From Mesostigma viride (lineage: Eukaryota > Streptophyta > Mesostigmatophyceae > Mesostigmatales > Mesostigmataceae), in the NCBI GenBank assembly GCA_009746045.1, contig RPFO01000078.1:1523107-1587106 (forward strand): a stretch of DNA of 64,000 nucleotides. The letters are read 5' to 3'. Shown here piece after piece: positions 1 through 11,639 of the stretch. The notes beneath the pieces were generated by a model. It made no database searches, was not told the origin of the DNA, and was given only the letters and a program-made list of their open reading frames with translations. The translations under genes and the position numbers were made by a program. Numbering within the stretch: position 1 is the first letter of the stretch; each line of letters opens with the position of its first letter.

Positions 1-870
1 CCGGCGCACCTGGCATGCGGCGGGGCAGGGCTGTCGACGGGCGGCGGGGCGGGGCAGTCGACGGGCGGCGGGGCAGGGCCAGCGGCGCTGCCGGCGCGCG
101 TGGGCAGCGGGCCGGCGCAGCTGGCATGCGGCGGGGCGGGGCTGTCGACGGGCGGCGGGGCAGGGCTGTCGACGGGCGGCGGGGCAGGGCCGTCGGCGCG
201 CGGGGGGCCAGCGGCGCTGCCGGCGCGCGCGGGCGGCGGGCCGGCGCACCTGGCATGCGGTGGGTCGGGGCTGTCGACGGGCGGCGGGGCGGGGCAGTCG
301 ACGGGCGGCGGGGCAGGGCCGTCAGCGCGCGGGGGGCCAGCGGCGCTGCCGGCGCGCGTGGGCGGCGGGCCGGCGCAGCTGGCATGCGGCGGGGCGGGGC
401 AGTCGACGGGCGGCGGGGCGGGGCAGCCGGTGGGCGGCGGGGCGGCGCCGTCGGCGGGCGGCGAGGTGGCGCAGCCAGCGCGCAGCGAGGTGGCAGCGGC
501 GGCGCAGCCTGCATGCGGCGGGGCAGGGCTGTCGACGGGCGGCGGGGCGGGGCAGTCGACGGGCGGCGGGGCAGGGCCGTCGGCGCGCGGGGGCCAGCGG
601 CGCTGCCGGCGCGCATGGGCGGCGGGCCGGCGCAGCTGGCATGCGGCGGGGCGGGGCTGTCAACGGGCGGCGGGGCAGGGCCGTCGGCGCGCGGGGGGCC
701 AACGGCGCTGCCGGCGCGCGTGGGCGGCGGGCCGGCGCAGCTGGCATGCGGCGGGGCGGGGCAGCCTGTCGACGGGCTACGGGGCGGGGCAGCCGGCGCG
801 CGGCGGGCCGGCGGCGCAGCCGGCGGGCGGCGGAGCGGCGGAGCGGCGGAGCGGCACAGCCGGTGCCTGA
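1..870. repeat. GC-rich minisatellite
   Basis: The block is an imperfect tandem array of units of about 30 to 160 bases built from the words GTCGACGGGCGGCGGGGC, GCATGCGGCGGGGCGGGGC and GCGCTGCCGGCGCGCGTGGGC. Base composition is almost entirely G and C. Because A and T are so rare, long open frames exist in several frames on both strands, and they translate to low-complexity Gly/Ala/Arg protein. None of these frames looks like a real gene by itself. The array ends just before an ATG at 887. Confidence 0.9.
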
Positions 871-886
871 AAAACGCGGTCGCTCA

Positions 887-2417
887 ATGAAGGTGCACCA
901 CGCCGTCTTCTTCCAGGTACAGGGCAACACAGAGACCTGGTTGTCCTACCGGACCACGGAGTCCCAAAAGACGCCGTGGCAGCCCGCGGGGACTCGACAG
1001 GAAGGCGCGCCACGGTGCGGGAAGGCGATGACACAGCCATACAGGTTTGATGCGGAGGGGCGGCCGCTGTTTGGCGTCCGACTTGTGGATCCAGACCGCA
1101 TTCCGATGTTGCAGGACACCCCAGCCTTCGCACCATTGAACATGGAGTTTCTGGGGAAGGAGCTGGAGTCGATCAAAACAAGGGTCGAGAAGTTGCCCCA
1201 TGGCATCTGGCAGTGGTACTTTCCGCCCGACACCATCAAGCCAAACAAGGCCTTTTTTCGCAAGTCAAGTCCCACATGCCCCTGAGGAGGTGCCTGAGGA
1301 GTGGCGCCCTTTGCCGTGGCCATCTCGCGCGGACATCTCCGCCCTGCGTGAGCACGATGCAGCGCCTGAACCACCACCGACGCAAGAAGAGCACTTCATG
1401 GCGTTGGTCGACGCAGAGGCGGTGCGCGTCACCCCGCTGGTAGACCGAGTTCGTCATGATGGCCACACACAGCAGGAATGGGCGGCAGAAGACAGGGCCA
1501 TGGCAGCCAAGGTCGCTTACTTGAAGCGCATGCAAGGCGTTGAGAAAGGCTCCGCTGTTCTATACTGGCACCCTTCAGCTGGTATTCTCTGCAACTCGAA
1601 GCTCACGTGGACTCCAGTCCTCGTTGGCATCATCAAGGAGGTGGTTGCGAAGGAGGATGGCGGCCAACCTTCTATTGAGCTCTTTGTATACCGCGCTAAG
1701 CATTTGCATGACACGTGGCACCCGTGGAATACAGACATTGCGCAATGGCCCCATCCGCCAACCACTGCGGCGCACACGGTGATCATCACCGCCTCAGACC
1801 TCGTCTTGACACAAGTGGTGGGCAAGCGAGGTCAGCCGCCCCATGGAGTCTCCTTGGGTGCGAACAAAAAGCTCACCAAGGAGTGCCTAAAGGCGCTGAA
1901 GGAGGTGCCCTATGACGCGGAACACCCGGTCGTGAAGTGGCAAGATGCTGAATGCTCGAAGGGCATCGTCGGCATGGCGAAGGCATGCTGGGAAGGCGTA
2001 ACGCTGCAGGTCAAGAGTGGCAGCCGCAACCTCGTAGGGCAAGTCGTGTGTCATTGGGCGTCGGAGCGTGTGACATCCGCGGACGGTCGCACCGAAAGCC
2101 GGGACGGCAGGTACCATGGTCGTGTCGCTGTTGTCGACACGCAAAACGACATGGTAGCCATGTACTGGGGTGCCCGTTGGGAGGAGGACGCGGTTTCTTG
2201 CGTGCCTCTCCACGAGCTGGAGGCACAGATCTGCGGGTGCCCCGGTGTGGTCGTCCCTGCGTTGCAAGCGCCGGATATCACCCTGGCCGAGGCTCGATTG
2301 CGCGAGATGGTTCCACCCAGCGACGTTGTGGCGGAGAACAACAACGCAGGCGCCTCCCGGCGTCGGAAGCGAGCGCTCATCCTTGCCGATGACGATGACG
2401 ACGACGACGACTGCTGA
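887..2417 (+). CDS. Unrecognised protein, probably one frameshifted gene
   Basis: I do not recognise this protein. One frame starts at the ATG at 887 (MKVHHAVFFQ) and runs to a stop at 1285. A second frame is open from about 1200 to 2417. Both are non-repetitive and read naturally on either side of a T6 run near 1254-1259, so a one-base shift there would join them into roughly 510 residues. The alternatives are an intron or two separate ORFs. Visible features of the second part are tryptophan-rich stretches (WHPSAG, DTWHPWNTD, MYWGARWEEDA), a basic RRRKRA motif like a nuclear localisation signal, and a C-terminal run of eight aspartates ending in Cys. There is no membrane segment or known catalytic motif. 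It lies upstream of a retrotransposon and could itself be mobile-element-derived. Confidence 0.4.
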
Positions 2418-2424
2418 AGCGCAA

Positions 2425-2880
2425 GCAGCGTTGTTGTCATTGAGCTGCTCATGTGCTGCTGCTGCTGCTGTGCTGCCATGCTATTGCTGCTGCATTGCTG
2501 CCGTGCTGCTGCTGTGCTATTGTGCTGATGTGTTGCTGCATTGCTGCCGTGCCGCTGATGTATTGCTGTCGTGCTGCTGTGTTGATGCACTGCTGCATTG
2601 CTGCCGTGCTGCTGAGCTAGTACTGCCTATTAGTGAATTTCCTATCAATGGACTATAGTCCACTGATAGGAAATTCAGGAATCGGCATACTAAGTTGCTG
2701 CTGCGCTGACTTGTGCTCCTGCTATGCGGCCGTGTTGATGTGCTACAGTTGTGCTGCTGCTGTGCTACGGTCATGCTGCTGCTGTGTTGCTGGGCTGATG
2801 TGTTGTTGCATTGATGTAGTGGCTATTGTTCCGCTACTACAATTTGCTACTGATGCCGCTGCTGGTGCTTTTTTGCATGT
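2425..2880. repeat. TGC-rich low-complexity region with embedded palindrome
   Basis: Degenerate GCT/TGC trinucleotide repeats follow the stop codon of the upstream ORF. The repeat is interrupted at 2634-2677 by an inverted repeat with 20-base arms (TGAATTTCCTATCA and its complement, one G/A difference) around TATA. No coding potential is evident beyond repeat-derived frames. Confidence 0.8.
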
Positions 2881-2899
2881 CAGTGCCCGCTATGTTCAC

Positions 2900-3719
2900 A
2901 CCACTGTTGCCGCGGTTGGTATCGCGTGATTTCCACCGGTTGTGCGTTGACATGTGTTACTCATGCATTTGCCCCTATATTTGGTAGCACGCGGTTTCGC
3001 GTTAGTTAGGTGCAGACAGCTGCATGTAGACAAACATCTTGTTTAAGTCGGTCAATTAACTGTTCTTGACGCATCATGGTCCAAGTCGACCGACCTGTAG
3101 GGACCAGTAGAGCAATTGTCTAGGAGAAAGAGCGTGATCGCTGCAGAAGCCGCGTGGCAGCCGTGGCTGTACCTGTAGTACGACCTGCATATATATGGAT
3201 ACTGTATTTGGATACTGGGTTGTTTATCAATTCTGGTTTTAATTTATTTAGTGTACCTGGTGTTGGCATGCCAACTCAGTGCTAAACTACTTTATGCACA
3301 ATGATGCAACTTGATGCTATAGTGACGTGCCACGATGTAACTTTATTAACTTCACCATTAGTCATGGGGTCAATAGGATTGCTCATTATGCCATGTTAAC
3401 ATGAACCATGGGTTACGTAATAGTGAAAACAGTAATCATGATGCTCCACTTGAAGTCTCCAACATGGTCATGTTTGGAATTTTATTGATCATATTCACAA
3501 TATATGAAAAGAGACAACAAACGTGGAAGCATGGCACGCCGAGGCCGATAATATATGTGTGAAATATGAAAAGAGACAACATCTTTGGCAAGCATGATCA
3601 TATCATGCTTGCCAAACATATGAATGATATTGACCATGTCCAGAAACCATGTTTGCCAATGGTGCATTTAGGATACATTTGAAGCCGTGCAAATGTATCC
3701 TAATCCGGTAAAACCACCC
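2900..3719. other. Non-coding DNA with hairpins left of the retrotransposon
   Basis: No gene is seen. The stretch is more AT-rich than its surroundings. It contains a perfect 15-bp hairpin at 3584-3616 (TTTGGCAAGCATGAT, 3-base loop), a perfect 13-bp hairpin at 3668-3703 (TTAGGATACATTT, 10-base loop), and a direct repeat of ATATGAAAAGAGACAACA near 3502 and 3566. It may be an older foldback element next to the retrotransposon boundary. Confidence 0.6.
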
Positions 3720-3832
3720 ACGGCTAAAACTGTTTAGAGGCCGTTGCCGGATCTGGCCGTTGGTAGAGAGCCGTTGGCCTTGAAACACGATAAAAGCTTG
3801 CTCACCTAGCTCATGGCGGTCTCTTTTGTTTT
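3720..3832 (+). repeat. Split direct repeat A1 (left end)
   Basis: These 113 bp, beginning ACGGCTAAAACTG and ending CTCTTTTGTTTT, recur without change at 8563-8675. A short GTAAAAC word precedes both copies with different spacing, so the true left edge could lie up to about 12 bases further left. Confidence 0.88.
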
Positions 3833-3903
3833 AACGAAGGCGGCGACAGGGGTCAGGGGCAGCGTAGCTGACGCCCGGAATTCCTTTCTGCAAAGCGGCT
3901 GGG

Positions 3904-4962
3904 ATGCCGAAGCCCGGGCGGAAGCCAGGTTCGACAGGTGCTGGGAAGCAATTACCGAAAGCTAATCCCGAGGTGCCGACAGCTACTAAACAGACGGGAA
4001 AGGGCCGACTAGGCTGGCCGACGCAGAAGAAAAGGCTCCATCAGGAGCTCTCCACTTGCTCGGGCCTGCCTGAAGTGTGCGCTGCCTTTGAGGCGGTCCT
4101 CGGGACCGACTGGGTAACTACTGTCAGCCGGTGGTCTGCGGCCCAGCTGGAGTCCGTCGTTGGACTGCTGGTCGACCACGTGGACGGGCCTGAAATTCTG
4201 GCAGCAGCGGACCCAAACGAAGCGCTAGTGGCAGCCCTCCAAAGCGCCCGGGACTTGGCGGACTCGGACGAAGAGGAGATGCAGCCACCACGCCGGCCCA
4301 CGAAAGGGGCGAAAAAGGGGACGAAAAAAGTCGGAAGCCCAGCCCCGAGCAAGGGAAAGGCCGCGGGGGATGTGAGGGAGCAGCTCTTGGAGCTGGCGGC
4401 TATTATTGGCAAGCAGGGGCAGGCGGGCAAAGAAGAGGAGGAGGAGGAGGAGTCCGAGGAAGAGGATTTCCTGACGAAATTGAAGGATGCGCTGGCCGGG
4501 GCAGATGGGGCTTCCAGGAAGCCGAAAAAGACCAAAGGGGTGACGCTGCCCACTCGAGCACAAGTGGTGAATTGGAGGGTGCAAGAGAGAGTGCTCCCCG
4601 AGGTGCTCGAGGATGCCAACGACAATGGAGGGGGGATAAAGAGTTGGATCATGGCTACTCGCCAAGGGGGGTGGAGGAACCAGGAAAGCAGGAAGGTGGT
4701 CATGAACATCGCCCTGGCCATGGACACACTCTTCAAGGAGTTGGGGCCGGCAGCCGGGGAGTTGGCTGGGGTAGAGTATCTCATGAGGGTGGTGGCAGCC
4801 ATGCTCCTAGTGGAGAGCCAGGGGTCAGGAGGGTGGAAGGTGGCTGGCCACCTCCTTGCTCTCAAGGAAGATGCCTCCTTGGTGAGCAACCCGGCCATGA
4901 AGATGGCCCTGCAAAGCGCCACGATGATGGAGAAGCTGGGCAAGGCCCAGCAAACCAAGTAA
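3904..4962 (+). CDS. Gag-like protein of the PAT-like element
   Basis: This 352-residue ORF starts 71 bases after repeat A1. It has a basic, proline-rich start (MPKPGRKPGSTG), a helical segment around residues 45-110, a Lys/Pro-rich linker, a strongly acidic stretch (a run of Glu near residues 180-192) and a helical C-terminal third. I see no zinc knuckle, protease or enzymatic motif. Position as the first ORF and the charge pattern fit a structural Gag-like protein, but the assignment rests on context. The next ORF begins 48 bases after its stop. Confidence 0.7.
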   Translation: MPKPGRKPGSTGAGKQLPKANPEVPTATKQTGKGRLGWPTQKKRLHQELSTCSGLPEVCAAFEAVLGTDWVTTVSRWSAAQLESVVGLLVDHVDGPEILAAADPNEALVAALQSARDLADSDEEEMQPPRRPTKGAKKGTKKVGSPAPSKGKAAGDVREQLLELAAIIGKQGQAGKEEEEEEESEEEDFLTKLKDALAGADGASRKPKKTKGVTLPTRAQVVNWRVQERVLPEVLEDANDNGGGIKSWIMATRQGGWRNQESRKVVMNIALAMDTLFKELGPAAGELAGVEYLMRVVAAMLLVESQGSGGWKVAGHLLALKEDASLVSNPAMKMALQSATMMEKLGKAQQTK

Positions 4963-5009
4963 ACACCGAAAGGGTAAACCGCTCCCCCTTCCCACTGCCT
5001 CTTCCTACA

Positions 5010-8000
5010 ATGCCTCTAAGCACTACGTGGGGGAGAGTGAGGTCAGCACGCAGACGCCAGCGTGCAACTCGCCGCCGCCGGACCTTCACTCTACAACACA
5101 AGGTGATTACGTGGTTGAATTGGCTATGGCACGGGGGGGCAGACCCTCCGCCTAAATCTGGAGGCGCGTGCTCCAGAGGAACGGCGGAGGCCCTGAAAAG
5201 GGTCAAGAAGCACTGCGAGTGGTACAGTCGCCGCGTAACCGGCGTTGCGACAGGCCCCGCAGAAGGAAGTGATCTAATCTATGGGAAATGTAATAAGTAT
5301 GAACAACTTGTGGCGGAGCGGGTGAGTCTGCCGAAGCGCGAGGTGGCAGGAAAGGCGAAGCTGCTGGATTTGCTGGCGCTACGACCTAGTTGGCGAGAGG
5401 TGTACGCGAGCGAAGCCAACTGCATCAAGCCGGAGGTGGCTGCCAGTGCGAGGTATTGGAATGTACCTGCCCCCAGCCGAGGGTGCACCATGGCGGAGTG
5501 GGGCAAGTTGATGGGGAGGGCAGCGGACGTGGGGATGGTGGAGTTCCGAGAGACGCGGCCAAAGTGGGTAGACGGATGTTTTGGGGTGGCCAAAGGAGTG
5601 GGGGAGTTAAGGCTCATTGTGAATAAGAAGTTGGGGAACGCACTGTGGGTGGACCCCCCTAAGACGGTGTTACCCCACCTGGGCATATACTCGGAGGTCT
5701 ATATCAAGGGTCGGTGCTACACGGCCAAGAGCGATCTGGTCTCGTATTACTATACCATCCAAGTGCCGGAGTGGTGGTGGGATTATCAAGGGCTACCTGA
5801 TGTGTGGTCCACCGATGTCGGGCTGCCGGGGCGGCGGAGGAGGGTGTGGCCAGTGCTGAAAGTGCTGGCCATGGGGCACTCCCACGCTGTAGCGCTAGGG
5901 GAAGCCATCCATGAGATGGTCCTCTATGCCACGGGCGCTTTGGATCCTAGACGGCAGGTGAACCGCCTCACAAGTGTAGGGGAGCTGACCGTGCTTCGGA
6001 ATGCATGGGGTAACCCAACCGCCCTAGCCATCGAGTACAAGGAGGAGAGCACGAGGGAGATGCAAATCGACCTTGAGGACCCCCCTGCCCCTATGGTATC
6101 CATCACTATTGATGACCTGGTGGTCAGCAATGGGCGCACGTGCGAGGCGGTGAATCGCTTAATCGCGAGTGCTATTGAAGACGGGTACGCGCCTAACAAC
6201 CTTGTGCCCTCCAAGGACAAGACGATCATGGCTAGCCCGGAGGGGGAGGACGAGCTAGAAGCTCTGGGTGTTGTTCACCGGCGGGATGGGGTGTTGGAGC
6301 CGACAGCTAAGCAGCTCACCCTTGTGGTTGCGCACACTCGTGTACTCCTCGAGAGGGGACGCGCTACCGCTGAGGCGCTGGCGGCCGTCGTGGGCCGGTG
6401 GGTGTGGCTGCAGATGCTCAGCCGCACTTGCTTGTCCATATGGCAGCAGAGTTTTAAGTTCATCAACCTCAAGGGGTGGGGCCAGCGAACGCGACCTTTG
6501 TGGCAAGGTGTGCGCGATGAGCTCGAGTGTGCCATGGCGTTGGCCCCCATGCTCCGTGTGGACCGGGGGGCTGCCCTGGCTCCGGTGGTGGTGGCCTCGG
6601 ATGCGTCTAGTTTTGGGCAGGGGGTTGTCTACGCTGAGATGGCCCCAGCTGAGGTGACGGAATTAGCTCGGGCCCGGGAGGTGCGGGGTTACCCAACCCT
6701 CCTCACCCCAGGTGAGGCCATGTATGCCGGGCCTAGACCCTTGACCAAGGCCGCGGAAAAAGCCATCATCCACGGGCGATGGCGCGTCGGGATCAAGAGT
6801 CGCTGGCGCGATTCGACCATGCACATCAACGAGAAGGAAGTGCGGGCCGCTGTGAAGGGGGTGGAGCGCTCGGCCCGGAACCTCGGAACATGGGGTAAGC
6901 GGGTGGTGAGGTTAGTGGACTCCACTGCCGCTTTGGGCTGCTTGGCTAAAGGGCGTTCCTCTTCTTACCGGTTAAACAAGCAATGCCGCCGGTTGTGCGC
7001 TCTTACGTTGGTCACCGGCAGCCGCTCACAATGGGTCTGGACGCCAAGTGAGCTTCAGCCTGCGGATGGGCCTTCGCGGGGGCTTTCCATGGCTGCCTCG
7101 GTGGCCGGGTGGGTCCGCGATTTGACTCGCGAGGGTGTTCATCCCAATCCCGGGCCTCGGCTTGGCGCTAGCTACTTGACCCTTCTTGAGGGCAAGGTGA
7201 AGCCGGCTACTTTGATGGTTTACCATCGGGGTCTTAGGTCCTTTTTCGCATGGTGGGCGAGCCGGCGGGGTCGGGTTGGCAGCTTGTTGCGCGGCTTGAC
7301 GATAGAGGAATACTATTGCGAGTATGTCGCTTGGGCGCACTCACGGTGTTACAGCCGCCAGTTGTGTGTCAATGCGCTTATGGGCCTGAATTTGTACTTC
7401 CCCCGGGAGGTGCGGGATTGGGCCTTGGCACGAAGTGTTTTGGCTGGCTGGCGCACGTTGGCACCCCCTCGTGCCCCCCCCCCATTCCATGGGAGGCTGC
7501 GTTTGCGCTTGCTTGTACTATGGTGCTCCAGCGGCAGCCTCGTGCGGCTATGATGGTCATCGTTATTTTCCAACAATACCTGCGGGTATCGGAGGCGCTC
7601 AACCTGTTGGTCGGCCATGTGCGCTTGCAGCCTGATGTTCGGTTGCGGGGTTCGCAGCGGGGCGCCTTGTTGTTGATGTCAGCTAAGACGGCTAAGGGGG
7701 AGGTGCAGTCTGTGGTGATCGAGGATGTCATGACTGAGACCCTCTTGCGGGCTTGTATGCGTGGCAAGGCGGCCTGGGAGCGGGTGTTCCCTTACGATTA
7801 TGCCCAGTTCAGCCGGGTTTGGCATCAGGCCACGCAAGCTTTGGGGGTCGACACGGTGTTTACCATTCACGGGCTGCGGCATGGGGGGGCTACCTATGAT
7901 TTTTTGCGGCAGCGCAGCATGGCTGATATTCAGCATCGGGGTCGCTGGCGCAGCAGCAAAACTGTCGCCCACTATGTGGGATTGCACCGGAGCTTGGCCC

Positions 8001-8086
8001 TCACCCTTCCTGACGCCCTGGTTCGGGCTATCGCCGCCTGCCCCCCGCGCATTTGGCGGAGCGTCTTTTCTCTGCCTTCCTCTTAA
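5010..8086 (+). CDS. Reverse transcriptase/RNase H plus tyrosine recombinase (frameshifted)
   Basis: The RT and RNase H part runs in one frame from the ATG at 5010. Recognisable pieces are the RT palm segments (KSDLVSYYYTIQVP and the metal-binding SITIDDLVV) and RNase H acidic motifs (VASDASSFGQG, HINEKEVRAA, VDSTAALG, QPADGPSR). A tyrosine recombinase follows in frame to about 7475, and the reading must then shift by one base at a C10 run (7474-7483) into the frame ending at 8086. The recombinase catalytic set is visible: Arg in LRVSEAL (codon 7583), HGLRHG (7868 onward), GRWRSS, and Tyr in AHYVG (codon 7973). The YxDD box reads TIDD. The open frame extends upstream to 4572, overlapping the gag-like ORF. 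I chose 5010 as the first ATG after the gag stop, but ribosomal frameshifting cannot be excluded. The C-run lesion may be a sequencing error or an inactivating mutation. Confidence 0.85.
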
Positions 8087-8162
8087 GTTCCCTTCATTCT
8101 TGTCTTATGCGTCCACCGGTTTTTGTTTTGCCCCTGGCTTGGGTCGCCAGGGAGGGATGTAA

Positions 8163-8296
8163 GGGTAAGGCTAGCCTTTTTGGACATAAAGTGTTCCCAT
8201 GGGTAAGGATGGCCAGTTGAGGGCCACTTCCCGATGTGCTCTACTTATTGTTTTAATAAAGAGTCTGGTTACCCTGGAGTTCCACGGTTAATAGAA
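8163..8296 (+). repeat. Split direct repeat B1
   Basis: These 134 bp start GGGTAAGGCTAGCC and end GGTTAATAGAA, and are identical to 8709-8842. The repeat begins 76 bases after the recombinase stop codon. It contains TTTTAATAAAGAG, which could act as a polyadenylation signal. Confidence 0.9.
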
Positions 8297-8562
8297 TCGG
8301 GGTTCTCTGAACATAGTTTCTTTATAGTGATACGGAAGGGGAGCCGCTGATGCTAGGTGAAATAGAGCTGGGTGATGTGATCGTAATAAGGTTGATTAGG
8401 CTTCTAGTGTACGAGTATTACGGATGATATGGCCTAATTGTTGCGGCCCATACCTTGACGGTGTGCTGAGTACCTTGACGACGGATTTTTGCGTCTAGGT
8501 TCTCCTAGCAGATCTGTGATTGCGGACGGGTTTGCAACAGGCAATATCTGAAGTAAAACTTG

Positions 8563-8675
8563 ACGGCTAAAACTGTTTAGAGGCCGTTGCCGGATCTGGC
8601 CGTTGGTAGAGAGCCGTTGGCCTTGAAACACGATAAAAGCTTGCTCACCTAGCTCATGGCGGTCTCTTTTGTTTT
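8563..8675 (+). repeat. Split direct repeat A2
   Basis: An exact copy of the left-end A1 repeat (113 bp). It lies 266 bp after B1 and is followed by a run of about 15 C. Confidence 0.9.
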
Positions 8676-8708
8676 CCCCCCCCCCCCCCCTGTGTGTTGC
8701 CTGTTTGG

Positions 8709-8842
8709 GGGTAAGGCTAGCCTTTTTGGACATAAAGTGTTCCCATGGGTAAGGATGGCCAGTTGAGGGCCACTTCCCGATGTGCTCTACTTATTGTTTT
8801 AATAAAGAGTCTGGTTACCCTGGAGTTCCACGGTTAATAGAA
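8709..8842 (+). repeat. Split direct repeat B2 (right end)
   Basis: An exact copy of B1 (134 bp). Its last base is immediately followed by the GTT microsatellite, so this is the right end of the element. Confidence 0.9.
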
Positions 8843-10386
<1,544 letters not shown>

Positions 10387-11639
10387 CCAAGCGTACGCCC
10401 TTACAAGGCAAAAAGCCCCCCTTCCCGGAATCCCGGCCGGGTGAGTGTACAGTGCAAGTGCCTAAAATGGGACCATGCACGGACCCGCTGGCGCTTCGCC
10501 ACTTCTTTTGTGAGATCGGCCGGAAAATCTCACTTGCCCGCGCGAGGGCGCACTTCGAAGGTCAACTCCCACATGCCTCCCATCTTTTACTTGAATTTTC
10601 GCGCCGATCCCACGGCTGAGGTTCCAGGATTGGGCGCGGCGTGGCCAATATTGCAGTCATGACGATCAACAGCCTGGTGTCGAGTCTGAAGGCTATTTAG
10701 TTATTATTAAGTCTAAAGGTTATGCATTACCCTGTCAAGGTAGCTTAGTTAGTAGGTGCCGGATGGTTTTACGTACCTATTCAAGTTCTCCGCTGGTCTT
10801 CTCCGTCCCGAAACATACGCCAGAGTACGGTTTTCCGTGAACGTTGTACACACTTGTCTTCTCCCGGTTAGGGCTAAGTTTTGCAAAATTAACATAAGTC
10901 CTAAGTCCAAAGTACTTCTTTGTCCTCCTTCATCGAGACCTAGACGGTTTAGCTAAAAGAAGCCTTGCGCGATCAGGGCAGGTGTTCCTAGCGGCAGCAG
11001 GAGTGTCCAGTTGTAAGCACCACTGCTGCAATCGCTCTACCTCTCTCCACGAGGAATCACCCTCGATGGAAATAAATACCCCATTAAGCTCGAGGAATCA
11101 CCCCATGTAGCATGCAGGGGTCAGATCGATCGATATGACTCTGACCAGGTACTAGACATGTCCCGGTGCCCCGCCGGGCCAGTGGGGGCCTCAGTGCCCG
11201 GCCACATGGGGCTTCGACATACTCACGTGCACCTTCATGGGAAGGCCATGCAGCGCCAGCGGCCAGGGCCCCTATACATGCATGAGCAGCTAGCGAGACG
11301 CAGCTAATCGACATGTTGTACTTGCCTCACATAGTGTAACGAGAGAGAATATATGCCTCTTGTATACTTGGAGTAACTAGAAGCAATTATGCATGCATGC
11401 AGGGCAACGCACGTTATAGTGCAGTGCGCATCAATACCCTCGATCATGCATGGTACCACAAATAAATGTTCAGGCAACTCAGTTAGGGCCCTGCCGGTGC
11501 ATGCGCGTACGTTGGGGCTGCATCAGTTATTACTCAAGACAAGCTGCATGCGCGGCCGCGGCCATTAATTAATTTAAGTGAGATGACTAATTTAATTAAC
11601 ACCTGGACTGCGCTGCCCGGGCCATGAACTTGTATTTTG
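10387..11639. other. Non-coding region, nothing recognised
   Basis: There is no convincing gene. A short frame continues from the GTT array to 10662 but has no recognisable content. The words GAGGAATCACCC and CATGCATG recur. The DNA between 11040 and 11640 is probably decayed mobile-element sequence. Confidence 0.5.

Larger units (their letters stand above)
3720..8842 (+). mobile_element. PAT-like tyrosine-recombinase retrotransposon with split direct repeats
   Basis: The element is about 5.1 kb in the order A1 repeat, gag-like ORF, RT/RNase H, tyrosine recombinase, B1, A2, B2. A1 (3720-3832) and A2 (8563-8675) are identical over 113 bp. B1 (8163-8296) and B2 (8709-8842) are identical over 134 bp. 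This A1...B1-A2-B2 order is the split direct repeat arrangement of PAT/kangaroo/TOC3 elements in the DIRS order. Such elements lack an aspartic protease and a DDE integrase and insert a circular cDNA with a tyrosine recombinase. The identical repeats point to recent insertion. The only coding lesion found is a likely one-base shift at a C10 run (7474-7483). The spacer between B1 and A2 is 266 bp, and that between A2 and B2 is 33 bp including a C run. Confidence 0.85.

Noticed and set aside
4572-5009. Pol ORF starting at 4572 inside the gag-like ORF
   Set aside because: The stretch overlaps the gag-like frame and has no RT features. The first ATG after the gag stop is at 5010. Programmed frameshifting remains possible but is unsupported.
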